From DLAJ01 sp023663615 (GTDB lineage Bacteria; Bacillota; Clostridia; Lachnospirales; Lachnospiraceae): a stretch of DNA of 64,000 bases. Below the pieces are notes generated by a model. It did no database searches, was not told the DNA's origin, and was given only the letters and a program-made list of their open reading frames with translations. Of the stretch, positions 16,644 to 25,500 are shown piece after piece. How positions within the stretch are numbered: position 1 is the first letter of the stretch; each line of letters starts with the position of its first letter. A program made the translations under genes and the position numbers. The DNA is taken from positions 496,001 through 560,000 of the forward strand of contig JAMPHA010000001.1 of NCBI GenBank assembly GCA_023663615.1. Direction: 5' to 3'.

Positions 16644-17782
16644 AATGTTTCTCCTATGTGGTAGGGATGCAGCAGTCTCATAAAGTCCTGCGGCGGCGGC
16701 GCGGTGATCGTTTTGCCTGCGGCAGTCATCGCCCATTCCCGTCTGCCTGCCGTCTGCTTAGGGAAGCAGACGGCGTATGCATGAAGAAGCTGTCTGTTTA
16801 TTTTGTACTCCGAACGAAGATACCTGTTTAAGCCTATATCTCCGTATTTGGGATCGCCGCAGACCGGATGGGAAATACTCGCTAAGTGCGCGCGGATCTG
16901 ATGTGGTTTTCCGGTAAATAACCGCACTCTCAGCAAGGTCATATCGTGCCGGTCGAGATAAAAAAGCGGCACATAAGCGGTATGAATTTCTTCCCCTTCG
17001 CCGTCATCAGAGATCACGACATGGTTTTGCGCGGCATCCTTGCTCAGAAATCCTTTGAGTGTCTGAGGCGTTGAAAGTTGTCCTTTTACCAGCGCAAGAT
17101 AATACTTCCCGATCATTCTGTCGTGGAGCAGGCGGCTTAAGGTGCGCGCCGCCGGATAGGTTTTCGCGCAAAGCACAAGACCGCTTGTATTACGGTCAAG
17201 CCGGTTTACGGCGGACGGCGTATAGATAAGCCTGTCCGGCGGTGTGTCCTTGATGTCCGTGTCTTTGATGTTCTTGTCTTCGTTGTCTGTGTGCGCCGCA
17301 CAGCTCCCCCGGCAGCTTACATAGGCGCACAGCCAGTCGTTTAAGCTGGTATCGTCTTTTTGGGCGCGCTGTGTCAGGAGCCCCGCCGGCTTATCGACGA
17401 TCAGCATATCCCCGTCTTCATAGACGACCGGAATTTCCGGGAACCGTGCCGTTTCCGTCGTGTTGCGCTCTCCTGTCGAACTGTGTCTTTCTGTCACAGC
17501 ATCCTGATGAGGCGGAACGTTTCTCTCTGACGCGGCGTCTGAGCCGATCTTCGGCTGTCTGCCCCGCCGGAACTGTTCATAGGTCTCATCCGAAAAAAAG
17601 ATACAAATGTGGTCCTGCTCACGAAGCCGCTCGCTGCCCTCCGCTTTTTTTCCGTTCAGGGTAATGTTTTTTTTGCGAAGCATTTTATACAGAAAAGACC
17701 GCCCCGCATTTGGGAGCAGCTTTTCCAAAAATTTATCGAGCCGGATACCGGATTCTTCTCCGTTTATAATGAGTTCTTTCAT
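16592..17782 (-). CDS. RluA/RluD-family pseudouridine synthase
   Basis: A 396-residue protein with an N-terminal S4 RNA-binding domain (about 12-70, GIRLDKFLEKLLPNAGRSFL) and the catalytic core with the active-site Asp in AVNRLDRNTSGLVL near residue 195. The later motif RVRLFTGKPHQIRAHLAS near 285 is also family-typical. It probably modifies uridines in 23S rRNA or tRNA. There is a charged, low-complexity insert between the S4 domain and the core at about 75-115. Its last 52 bases overlap the start of recU, so the two are probably expressed together. Confidence 0.88.
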   Translation of the reverse strand: MKELIINGEESGIRLDKFLEKLLPNAGRSFLYKMLRKKNITLNGKKAEGSERLREQDHICIFFSDETYEQFRRGRQPKIGSDAASERNVPPHQDAVTERHSSTGERNTTETARFPEIPVVYEDGDMLIVDKPAGLLTQRAQKDDTSLNDWLCAYVSCRGSCAAHTDNEDKNIKDTDIKDTPPDRLIYTPSAVNRLDRNTSGLVLCAKTYPAARTLSRLLHDRMIGKYYLALVKGQLSTPQTLKGFLSKDAAQNHVVISDDGEGEEIHTAYVPLFYLDRHDMTLLRVRLFTGKPHQIRAHLASISHPVCGDPKYGDIGLNRYLRSEYKINRQLLHAYAVCFPKQTAGRREWAMTAAGKTITAPPPQDFMRLLHPYHIGETLWQRGIQEDFEVPPLRI

Positions 17783-17826
17783 GATCCTCCGTCATTTATT
17801 ATTCCATAGGATTTTCGTAACCTGTG

Positions 17827-17872
17827 AAGAATCGCTTGCGATTCTTCGAAAGCGTGCGAAGCACGATTTTTT
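17827..17872 (+). terminator. two-hairpin modular repeat with T-run on the plus strand
   Basis: AAGAATCGC-TT-GCGATTCTT (17827-17846), linker CGAAAG, then CGTGC-GAA-GCACG (17853-17865) and ATTTTTT. The preceding TAGGATTTTCGTAACC matches the lead of other copies. Both neighbouring genes run on the minus strand, and the T-run overlaps the stop codon of one of them, so as a terminator it faces the wrong way for them. Confidence 0.75.
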
Positions 17873-18428
17873 ATAACGCCAGTGCGAGCAATTGTTCCTT
17901 TACCGCCTCGTTCGCAGAGGGATCGCCCTCTTTCTGCAAGCCGTCCAGGCGGTCTATGTATTTGTCGAGCGAAGAAAAGATTTTTACGGTATAATCTTTG
18001 TGTCCGCTCTGCTCTAACTGCGTGCGCAGATGTTTTTCACACAGATCGGGACGGCATTTAGCGCTGCCCGTATATCCACAGATGCTTTTTCCCTCGATAA
18101 CGAGCGAATCTACCTGATAGGTGCGCTCATAGGAAGTAAACTGCAGATCATAATAGACGCAGAGCGCGCCGACATGGGGCAAAATCCGTTCATGCGCCTC
18201 CGCGGAACAGCCTTTCGCTTTCAAAAACATGATCGCGTTGACCGCGCTTTTGGCGCCCGGCAGGCAGCCCAATACCGCAATGACGGTCCAAAGGTTCTTT
18301 TTGGTGCCGATCACATGCCAGCCGATCAGGAAAAGCGCCAGTGATACGCCGAAGCAGGCAAGCGTAAATAAGCATGTGAGCACTTTTCGGTTTTTGATAT
18401 AGCCATAGCAGCCTTTTCTTATATACAT
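17871..18428 (-). CDS. two-span membrane protein of unknown function
   Basis: A 185-residue protein. Two hydrophobic segments lie near the N-terminus (about 17-38 and 47-62), separated by GTKKNL, and a cytoplasmic domain of about 115 residues follows. That domain has a Cys-containing stretch (GKSICGYTGSAKCRPDLC) and ends in a helical, acidic tail. I recognise no characterised family. It lies 12 bases downstream of the dehydrogenase gene, so the two are probably in one operon. Confidence 0.65.
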   Translation of the reverse strand: MYIRKGCYGYIKNRKVLTCLFTLACFGVSLALFLIGWHVIGTKKNLWTVIAVLGCLPGAKSAVNAIMFLKAKGCSAEAHERILPHVGALCVYYDLQFTSYERTYQVDSLVIEGKSICGYTGSAKCRPDLCEKHLRTQLEQSGHKDYTVKIFSSLDKYIDRLDGLQKEGDPSANEAVKEQLLALAL

Positions 18429-18440
18429 GATCCTGCCTCC

Positions 18441-19232
18441 TCACCGGGCGACTTTCATGATGCGCATACAAAACAAAATGAAACGTTCCGGAACCAGTTT
18501 TGTAAGCAGGTAAAACGCTTTCATCGGCAGCCCGCAGATGGACATTCTTTTCCGGCGTCTGCTGTCTTTTAACGCCTGATGGACAACCCTCTCCGGGGAG
18601 ACTGTGACATATTTTTTGATCGCGAGTCTCTTTCCGAACACTTCCGCCTTATCAAAAAACGGCGTTGCGACCGGACCCGGACAAACGCTTGTCACATAAA
18701 TACCGCGTCCGCGCAGTTCTTCGCTGAGCGCGGTAGAAAGCGATAAGACATAGGCTTTGCTTGCGGCGTACACGGCAAAATCCGGCTGGGGAAGAAAGGC
18801 CGCACTGCTTGCAAGCTGGATGATCCTGCCGTTCCATGCCATATAAGGCAGACACATGCGCGTCATCCTTGTCAGTCCGATGCAGTTACACATGATCGTT
18901 TCTTCCTCACAGTGACTTTCCACATCTAAAAAAGCACCCATAAAACCGAGACCTGCGGCATTGATCAAAAAACGGATGCTCGGAAGTTCTTCCTGCAGCA
19001 GTTGTTCAAATGAGACAAAGTCTGCGGCGTCGGTTAAGTCCATCGGAATGACGCGCGTTTTCATGTGCAGCTGTTCTGACAGTTCTGTCAGCCGCCCCTC
19101 ACTGCGGGCGATCAGCCACAGTTCGTCCGTTGTGCGCAGGATCCGGTCAAGCTCTGCTGCAAATGTCAATCCGATGCCGCTGCTCGCCCCTGTTATGATG
19201 GCAATTCGTTTGTTTTTGCTGTTTTCTCTCAC
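18441..19232 (-). CDS. short-chain dehydrogenase/reductase
   Basis: A 263-residue Rossmann-fold enzyme of the classical SDR type. The cofactor motif TGASSGIG is near residue 16, the structural NAAG motif near 91 (LINAAGLGF), the catalytic Ser in ASSAAF near 142 and YxxxK as YAASKAY near 155. The C-terminal hydrophobic stretch (MKAFYLLTKLVPERFILF) suggests membrane association, as in the lipid-modifying DltE/YqjQ-like subgroup. Substrate unknown. It lies 11 bases after the pseudouridine synthase gene upstream. Confidence 0.85.
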   Translation of the reverse strand: MRENSKNKRIAIITGASSGIGLTFAAELDRILRTTDELWLIARSEGRLTELSEQLHMKTRVIPMDLTDAADFVSFEQLLQEELPSIRFLINAAGLGFMGAFLDVESHCEEETIMCNCIGLTRMTRMCLPYMAWNGRIIQLASSAAFLPQPDFAVYAASKAYVLSLSTALSEELRGRGIYVTSVCPGPVATPFFDKAEVFGKRLAIKKYVTVSPERVVHQALKDSRRRKRMSICGLPMKAFYLLTKLVPERFILFCMRIMKVAR

Positions 19233-19243
19233 TTTTATGCTCC

Positions 19244-20104
19244 TTATTTTTTATTTTGGTATTCCATCTGACGCGGTTCCCGCACGAAATCCGCACCGCC
19301 GCTTCCTTCGGACGCCTTTTCGATCTCCTCCGCTGACATTCTGCGTATTTCTCCGCTTTTCAGGTCATCACCTAGAGAAAGCGAGCCGACCGCGATCCGT
19401 TTCAGCCGGAAAACTTCATGTCTGTTTGCATGAAACATCCGTTTGACCTGATGATAACGGCCCTCAAAGATCGTAATGCGTACCTGACTTGCGCAGATCA
19501 GCTCCGGCGTGCCGTCCGGCAGGCGGTCACGCTCTGCCACCGTAAGCTGATACGCCGGTTCCGTGCGCAGGACGGATACTTCCGCGGGCAGACAGGGTGT
19601 ATCGTCCCCAATGTCCGTTCCGTTTTGCAGTGCGGCAAGCTCCTGCCCTGTCAGCATTCCTGTGATCCAGACCTCATAAGTCTTTGGCACATGCATACGC
19701 GGGCTTGTCAGCCGGTGTGACAGCGCGCCGTCATTGGTGATGAGCAAAAGACCCTCGCTGTCTTTATCCAGTCTGCCGACCGGGAAAAAACGCCGGGGAT
19801 CAAGCTCCGGAAGCAGCGCAAATATCGTCTGCTGCGCAGAATCCTTTGTCGCGCAAAGATAACCTTCCGGTTTGTTAAAAAGATAACAGACTGTCGCTCC
19901 GGCTTCATAAGTAACAGTTTTTCCGCGAAAGCATACCGTCATACGGCCGGGATCGATCTTTTGATCCGCCTTCCGGAAAACTTCACCGTCAACCGTGACC
20001 CATCCTTTTTTGCAATATTCTCTGACTTCACTCCTCGTACCGACACCCGCGTCGGAAAGGTACTTGTCCAATCTGACCATTTGTTCCGTTATCCCGCCCG
20101 CCAT
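19244..20104 (-). CDS. RsuA/RluB-family pseudouridine synthase
   Basis: A 286-residue protein with an N-terminal S4 domain (VRLDKYLSDAGVGTRSEV, about 9-55) and the small-rRNA-type pseudouridine synthase core. The catalytic Asp is in VGRLDKDSEGLLL near residue 106, and the C-terminal motif EGRYHQVKRMFHANRHEV lies near 215. This family acts on a single uridine of 16S or 23S rRNA. AGGAGGG seven bases before the ATG at 20104 fixes the start. It is divergent from the YlbJ-like gene, 81 bases apart. Confidence 0.9.
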   Translation of the reverse strand: MAGGITEQMVRLDKYLSDAGVGTRSEVREYCKKGWVTVDGEVFRKADQKIDPGRMTVCFRGKTVTYEAGATVCYLFNKPEGYLCATKDSAQQTIFALLPELDPRRFFPVGRLDKDSEGLLLITNDGALSHRLTSPRMHVPKTYEVWITGMLTGQELAALQNGTDIGDDTPCLPAEVSVLRTEPAYQLTVAERDRLPDGTPELICASQVRITIFEGRYHQVKRMFHANRHEVFRLKRIAVGSLSLGDDLKSGEIRRMSAEEIEKASEGSGGADFVREPRQMEYQNKK

Positions 20105-20185
20105 TCAGCCGCCCTCCTGTTTCGGACATTTCTCAGCTTTCCGTTTCATATATTGATTAAGAAAAAACCACGGAGACTGTGCGTG

Positions 20186-21247
20186 ATGCCGCTGATGCTC
20201 CCGGTGATCCTCTTTTTTATCATACTGCTCTTGATCAGCAGCAAGACTGCTCTGTCGCTTGCAACGCTCGGACTGACGCTCTGGCTTGAAAATATGGTGC
20301 CGACGCTTCTGCCGTTTATGATCCTGTCCGGCATCCTGACCGGTCTGCGGCTCCAGGAGCTTCTATGCCGCCCGCTCCGCAAGTGCTTCGGGCGTCTGTT
20401 CCATACAACGCCAAACGGCGCTTATTGCATCATCATGGGCTTTCTCTGCGGCTTTCCGATGGGCGCATTCTGCGTCGCGGACCTTTACCAAAAAAGGGAA
20501 CTGTCCAAAGAAGAATCCGTGCGGCTCATCCCATTCTGCAACAATATCGGTCCGGTGTATTTCTATTCGTTTGCCGTTCCTCTGTTGGACTTAAAAGCGC
20601 CCGCTTACCAAATGCTCCCGCTTCTCACGTTCGGCATGTATGGCATTCCGCTCCTGTACGGTTTCATATCCTCGCAATTTCATGCGCATATGATGATGCA
20701 AGCGAAACCTGCCGTTCTGCAGGCATCCTCCGCCGCAGGCATTCTCCGTAAGCGCCTGCCCGTCCAGCTGCGGCGCCAGCATACGACCGCCGCAAATTCC
20801 TATCCCGGCGCGCAGGCGCCGCAGACAGCCGGTCCGGAAACGCAGCCGTCCCTGTTCGCCGTGATGGACGAATCGATCTCCCGTGCGGGGGCATCCATCC
20901 TGCGGCTCTGCGGATACATGATCCTGTTTAACATTTTGATGCTGCCGCTCTATGCCCTGCATGTGAACGGATTTTACAGCGGTATTCTGCACGCCGTCTT
21001 TGAGATTTCGGGCGGTATCCGCATCTTACAGGGCTATCTCGTCCTGATGCCTGAAAAAAGAATGCTGTTGCAGATTCTGATGCTGACTGCGCTAAGCTTT
21101 GGCGGTTTTTGCTGCGCGGGACAGAGCGAATGCTTTTTACACGCCGTATCTCTCCGCCCGGCTGCGTATCTGTTCCGGCGGATGCTGATCGCGATGGCCG
21201 CATGTGGATTTTACGCAGTCTGCTTCTTTTTCGGCTGGCTGTACTAA
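20186..21247 (+). CDS. YlbJ-like integral membrane protein (nucleoside-recognition/Gate domain)
   Basis: A 353-residue polytopic protein. The conserved Gate-type stretch is NMVPTLLPFMILSGILTG near residue 38, followed by GFLCGFPMGAFCVADL and FCNNIGPVYFYSF, which correspond to the PSG and N-rich motifs of the sporulation protein YlbJ (SpoVV) family. In Bacillus YlbJ moves dipicolinic acid into the forespore. About ten membrane segments are visible, with a Gln/Thr-rich loop at about 185-225. I set the start at 20186, ten bases after GGAG; the longer frame begins inside the opposite gene. The sporulation role is inferred only from the family. Confidence 0.75.
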   Translation: MPLMLPVILFFIILLLISSKTALSLATLGLTLWLENMVPTLLPFMILSGILTGLRLQELLCRPLRKCFGRLFHTTPNGAYCIIMGFLCGFPMGAFCVADLYQKRELSKEESVRLIPFCNNIGPVYFYSFAVPLLDLKAPAYQMLPLLTFGMYGIPLLYGFISSQFHAHMMMQAKPAVLQASSAAGILRKRLPVQLRRQHTTAANSYPGAQAPQTAGPETQPSLFAVMDESISRAGASILRLCGYMILFNILMLPLYALHVNGFYSGILHAVFEISGGIRILQGYLVLMPEKRMLLQILMLTALSFGGFCCAGQSECFLHAVSLRPAAYLFRRMLIAMAACGFYAVCFFFGWLY

Positions 21248-21248
21248 A

Positions 21249-21379
21249 AAAGAGTCTGCGTTCCGCAAACTCTTTCGAAGAATCCGCTGAAGGCGGATTC
21301 TTCCAAGCTGCGGAAATTCCTATAAGAAAAATCGTGCGAAATCATCCTATGAGTTAAAAAAGGACGCAAAGCGTCCTTT
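21249..21379. terminator. modular hairpin array between convergent genes
   Basis: Three hairpins: AAAGAGT...ACTCTTT around TTC (21249-21275, one mismatch), AAGAATCCGC...GCGGATTCTT (about 21279-21302), and AAAGGACGC-AAA-GCGTCCTTT (21359-21379). Linkers CGAAG and CGAAAT and the inverted lead GGAAATTCCTATA tie it to the family. It can terminate transcription from both sides. Confidence 0.75.
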
Positions 21380-21396
21380 CGAAATGGAATACCCTG

Positions 21397-22005
21397 TCAG
21401 GGCGTATGCTTTTGGTTCTCTGCATCCGCTGCCGCTGCCTCTGAGCCCGCCGTCTCCTCAAGCGCGTCCACAGGATAAAGCTGTGCGCGGTTTGACTGGA
21501 TCAGATCGCGGTAGCCGTTCATGGAATTTAACAGATTTTCATAGTGCGCGGACGCATCGTTCATCGCGTTCGTCACGATGTCTTCCAGACTGCCGAGCGA
21601 CTCATCCATATATTGAAGCGCCTGCGCACGGAAATCATTTGCCTGCATTGTCGCCGAGTCCAAAATGGACTGCGCCTGCCTCGTCGCCAGCGTCACAATA
21701 TCATTTGCTTTTGCATATGCCTGCTGCATGATCTCGTGCTCATTGACAAGTTCATTCGTGTGAATCGTCGCCTCATTGATCAGCGCGTCCGCTTTCTGCC
21801 TTGCATCGTTTAAGATCGCTTCCTTATTGCTGATAATCTTCTGATAACGCTTGATCTCATCCGGCGTTTTCATCTTCAGTTCGCGAAGCAGCTCCTCAAT
21901 CTCCTCCTTATTGACCATGATAATGGTACTGGAGAGAGGCTTGAATTTGCAACTGTCAATATAGTCTTCGATCTCTTCAATCAACTGTTCGATTTTACTG
22001 TTCAT
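21397..22005 (-). CDS. coiled-coil protein of unknown function, linked to coaD/rsmD
   Basis: A 202-residue, almost entirely helical protein beginning MNSKIEQLIEEIEDYIDSCK. The stretch from about 45 to 175 is a long coiled coil with Ala- and Asp-rich heptads (ARQKADALINEATIHTNELV; ATRQAQSILDSATMQANDF). It resembles the V-type ATPase subunit H/DivIVA-like proteins commonly annotated at this position in Lachnospiraceae genomes. The ATG at 22005 follows GGAG by six bases. It lies 45 bases after coaD and is probably in the rsmD-coaD operon. Function unknown. Confidence 0.7.
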   Translation of the reverse strand: MNSKIEQLIEEIEDYIDSCKFKPLSSTIIMVNKEEIEELLRELKMKTPDEIKRYQKIISNKEAILNDARQKADALINEATIHTNELVNEHEIMQQAYAKANDIVTLATRQAQSILDSATMQANDFRAQALQYMDESLGSLEDIVTNAMNDASAHYENLLNSMNGYRDLIQSNRAQLYPVDALEETAGSEAAAADAENQKHTP

Positions 22006-22050
22006 CGCATACTCCAATCCGCCTGAGCTAAAAAATGATGATTTCAAATC

Positions 22051-22545
22051 TTATGTATCCGCCAGAGCCCGGTATTTCGCATGGATCAGCTCCGCCACAA
22101 ATGGCGGTACGCATTGGGAAATATCGCCGCCGAAATAAGCAATCTCCTTGACGCTGGAAGAACTCAAATAGGAATATTCCAAACTGGTTGTCAAAAATAT
22201 CGTATCCAAACTTCCGTTGGATAATTTTTTATTTGTCTGTGCGATCTGAAGCTCATATTCAAAGTCTGTGATCGCACGAAGCCCCCTGACCGACACATGG
22301 ATATTCTTTTCTCTGGCGTAGTCGATCAGAAGTCCGGTAAAGGAATCCACTTTGACATTGGGAAATTCCTTTGTCGCCTCCTCCAATATTCTAACACGTT
22401 CCTCAACTGAAAACAATGGAGTTTTCGTTTTATTGTTCAAAACACTGACCGTCAACTCGTCAAACATCCGCGCCGCTCTGCGGATGATGTCTAAGTGGCC
22501 GTAGGTCATGGGATCAAAGCTCCCCGGATAAACTGCGATCTTCAT
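22051..22545 (-). CDS. coaD: pantetheine-phosphate adenylyltransferase
   Basis: A 164-residue enzyme for the fourth step of coenzyme A synthesis, transferring AMP to phosphopantetheine. Signature motifs are YPGSFDPMTYGHLDII near the start (the TxGH nucleotidyl-transferase motif), VRGLRAITDFEYE near 90 and YLSSSSVKEIA near 127. The ATG at 22545 gives the normal length and follows GAGG; a GTG at 22560 would overlap the rsmD stop and add five atypical residues. Confidence 0.96.
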   Translation of the reverse strand: MKIAVYPGSFDPMTYGHLDIIRRAARMFDELTVSVLNNKTKTPLFSVEERVRILEEATKEFPNVKVDSFTGLLIDYAREKNIHVSVRGLRAITDFEYELQIAQTNKKLSNGSLDTIFLTTSLEYSYLSSSSVKEIAYFGGDISQCVPPFVAELIHAKYRALADT

Positions 22546-22556
22546 AGCACGGCACC

Positions 22557-23108
22557 TCACTTCTTTTTTAGAAAGATATGCTGGTTGGTCTTGTAACGCT
22601 TCTGTCTGATTATATCATACCCAAGCGCGGGAAGATAGTCTGTTTCTGCACGGAGCGGCGCCTCCAGAATGAGTAAAGTATCGCGGTCCGCGATCCGGTC
22701 ATTTTTTGTCAAAAGAGCAAGCACCGGGCGTTCCAGACCCTGATCGTACGGCGGATCCATAAAAATTATATCCGCCCGCTCCCGAATCGCACCCGAAAGC
22801 GCGGACAGGACATCCTGTTTTAAGAGCACGCCCTCGTTCGTAAAGCGGGTTGCCGCAAGATTGCGCTCGATGCAGTCGCATGCTTTTTTCTGATGATCCA
22901 CAAAATAGGCGCGCGCCGCACCGCGGCTCAACGCCTCGATGCCGATCCCGCCGCTCCCGGAAAACAGGTCGAGAAACACACATCCCGGCAGATCGTTCTG
23001 CAAGATATTGAAAAGCGTTTCTTTGATCCGATCCTGCGTCGGACGCGTATCCTGTCCTTCCGGCGTAACCAGCCGCAGACTCCGTCTTGTTCCTGCGATG
23101 ACCCGCAT
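22557..23108 (-). CDS. rsmD: 16S rRNA (guanine-966-N2) methyltransferase
   Basis: A 183-residue SAM-dependent methyltransferase beginning MRVIAGTRRSLRL. The SAM-binding motif is FLDLFSGSGGIGIEALSRGA near residue 44 and the catalytic DPPY is in IIFMDPPYDQG near 117. It methylates G966 of 16S rRNA. GAGG seven bases before the ATG at 23108 supports the start. The pairing with coaD is the standard arrangement in Bacillota. Confidence 0.95.
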   Translation of the reverse strand: MRVIAGTRRSLRLVTPEGQDTRPTQDRIKETLFNILQNDLPGCVFLDLFSGSGGIGIEALSRGAARAYFVDHQKKACDCIERNLAATRFTNEGVLLKQDVLSALSGAIRERADIIFMDPPYDQGLERPVLALLTKNDRIADRDTLLILEAPLRAETDYLPALGYDIIRQKRYKTNQHIFLKKK

Positions 23109-23249
23109 AGTCAATCCTCGTTCTTTCTCCTTGTAAGCGCGTATTCCGCCTGCCGTCTGATCTTAACCTTTATTTTGTCACATGCGTTCCAACAGGCAGC
23201 ATTTCCACATATTTTTTATGGCATTTATGAGCACGCAGGGCGTTCCCTG

Positions 23250-25490
23250 TCAGGACAGCCGCACCTTCACACCCTTGGAATCCCGCGAGCCCAGTTTCAA
23301 TTTATTCAGTTCGATGGTCTTTCCCTTATATTCGACCGTCTGCTCCTGCGCGTTCTGCGTATAGTAGACTTCTTCTAAGTAGTCGTTTCCGCCAAGCTTC
23401 ATACCGCGCACGCCGACCGCGCCCTTTTTCTTTTCGGGGATCTCCTCGATCGAAAAACGAAGGAAATAGCCCTCATGGGATTGCAGCACCACGTTCCGCT
23501 GTTCGATCAAAAGCACAATGCTCTTTACTTCGTCCCCGTCGTTTAATTTGGTCGCGGCGACGGTCCGTTTCGCCACGTCAAATTCGCCGCCGCTGACAAC
23601 CTTCATCATCGCCTGTTTCGTCGTAAACAGAATGCGGTACAGATTTAGGTCCGCCTGGCTTGCCACACACAGGATGTCCTCTTTCGAGGAATCATAATTG
23701 CTCACATTGTCGATCGGGATGCCCTTATCGCGGAACTTGCCGAACGGCAAATCCGAGACCTTGACGGTATGAAGCTGCCCGATATTTGTAAAAAGACAAA
23801 TTTTTCCGGTGTTTTTGCAAAGAATGACATAGGAATTCTCCGCCTCGACGGCATCCTTATTGCGCTCGTAAGCCGCCGTGTCGATCGTTTTGCTGTAGCC
23901 GAAGCGGTCCATCAGGAAATACACGTCCATTTCATCCGGCTTCTTTTCTTCAAAAACAACCTGCTCCGCATTGTCGATCACGGTCCTTCTCCTGCGGGCG
24001 TATTCCTTTTTATAGCCGTCCAGCTCGTTGATGATGACCTGCGCCATGGAATCTCTTCTGGCGAGAATATCCTCGTAGCGGAAAATGTTGGCGACCGTCT
24101 CTTCATGCTCTTTCATAAGGGCTTCGATCTCCAAGCCGATCAATTTATAGAGGCGCATCTCCAAGATTGCGTTCGCCTGCGGTTCGGTAAATTGGAGCTG
24201 CTGCGCCATGATGCGGGATTCCTTGAATTTAAACTTGATCCCGTCCGTTTTGCCTTCGACCAGACACGCCTTTGCCATAGCGCGGTCTTTTGAGCCGCGC
24301 AGCACTTCGATGATCAGATCGATGACATTGCACGCCTTGATCAGCCCTTCCTGTATTTCCCTGCGCTCCAGTTCCTTTTGCAATAGATTGGAGTATTTGC
24401 GCGTCGCCGTCTCAAACTGGAAATCAACATAATGCTTGAGGAGCGCTTTTAAGCCCATCGTCTCCGGCTTTCCGTCCGCAATGGCAAGCATGTTGACGCC
24501 GAAGGTGTCTTCCAGTCTTGTTTTTTTCAAAAGAAGATTCTTAAAATTCTCAACGTCGGCATCGCGGCGAAGCTCGATGACGATGCGGATGCCCTCTTTG
24601 GAGGATTGGTTCGTAATATCCACGATGTCGTTCGTCTTTTTCGTCTCGGCAAGCGCGGCGACGTCCTGTAAAAATTTGGTGATGTTGGCGCCGATCATCG
24701 TATAGGGAATCTCGGTAATGACAACGTTCGTTTTCCCGCCTTTTGCCTTCTCCACCTCGATCTTTCCGCGGATGCGCAGCTTACCCTGCCCGGTCTCGTA
24801 AATCTCCAGCAGCTCGTCCTTGTTGCAGATCATGCCGCCCGTCGGAAAATCGGGACCTTTTAAGTACCGCATCAGCTCGCGCGTTGTGATACTTTCATCC
24901 ATCATATACGCCTTCGCGGCGTCGATGACTTCGCCGAGATTGTGCGGCGGAATGCTCGTCACCATGCCGACCGCAATGCCCTCCGCGCCGTTTATCAGGA
25001 TGTTGGGAATCTTTACCGGGAGGACAAGCGGTTCTTTTTCGGTCTCGTCAAAATTCGGTCCGAAATCGACCACGTCTTTATCCAGATCGGCAAGAAACGC
25101 CTCCTGCGTGATCTTCTGTAAGCGCGCCTCGGTGTATCGCATCGCGGCCGCGCCGTCCCCCTCGATGTTGCCGAAATTGCCGTGTCCGTCCACAAGCGGA
25201 AGTCCTTTTTTGAAATCCTGGGACATAACGACAAGCGCGTCATAAATGGAGCTGTCGCCGTGCGGATGGTATTTACCCATCGTATCGCCGACGATACGCG
25301 CGCTTTTCCGATACGGTCTGTCGTAGCGGATGCCGAGCTCATACATGTCGTAGAGCGTTCTGCGCTGTACCGGCTTTAAGCCGTCCCGCACATCCGGCAG
25401 CGCCCGCGCGACAATGACGCTCATTGCATAATCAATATAGGATTTCTGCATCAACTCGGAATATTCGGTCTTAATAATACGGTCTTCCAT
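23250..25490 (-). CDS. type II DNA topoisomerase subunit A (ParC/GyrA-like)
   Basis: A 746-residue breakage-reunion subunit. The active-site Tyr is in AAAMRYTEARL near residue 118, and the quinolone-determining region reads KYHPHGDSSIYDA near 74-86 with the wild-type Ser. The C-terminal third is a beta-pinwheel; the canonical GyrA box (QRRGGKG) is absent, with only KKKGAVGVRGM at a comparable place, and the length is nearer ParC than GyrA. It therefore probably belongs to a second type II enzyme (topoisomerase IV-like) that decatenates chromosomes. The B subunit gene lies ten bases upstream in the same operon. Confidence 0.88.
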   Translation of the reverse strand: MEDRIIKTEYSELMQKSYIDYAMSVIVARALPDVRDGLKPVQRRTLYDMYELGIRYDRPYRKSARIVGDTMGKYHPHGDSSIYDALVVMSQDFKKGLPLVDGHGNFGNIEGDGAAAMRYTEARLQKITQEAFLADLDKDVVDFGPNFDETEKEPLVLPVKIPNILINGAEGIAVGMVTSIPPHNLGEVIDAAKAYMMDESITTRELMRYLKGPDFPTGGMICNKDELLEIYETGQGKLRIRGKIEVEKAKGGKTNVVITEIPYTMIGANITKFLQDVAALAETKKTNDIVDITNQSSKEGIRIVIELRRDADVENFKNLLLKKTRLEDTFGVNMLAIADGKPETMGLKALLKHYVDFQFETATRKYSNLLQKELERREIQEGLIKACNVIDLIIEVLRGSKDRAMAKACLVEGKTDGIKFKFKESRIMAQQLQFTEPQANAILEMRLYKLIGLEIEALMKEHEETVANIFRYEDILARRDSMAQVIINELDGYKKEYARRRRTVIDNAEQVVFEEKKPDEMDVYFLMDRFGYSKTIDTAAYERNKDAVEAENSYVILCKNTGKICLFTNIGQLHTVKVSDLPFGKFRDKGIPIDNVSNYDSSKEDILCVASQADLNLYRILFTTKQAMMKVVSGGEFDVAKRTVAATKLNDGDEVKSIVLLIEQRNVVLQSHEGYFLRFSIEEIPEKKKGAVGVRGMKLGGNDYLEEVYYTQNAQEQTVEYKGKTIELNKLKLGSRDSKGVKVRLS

Positions 25491-25500
25491 TTATGTTCTC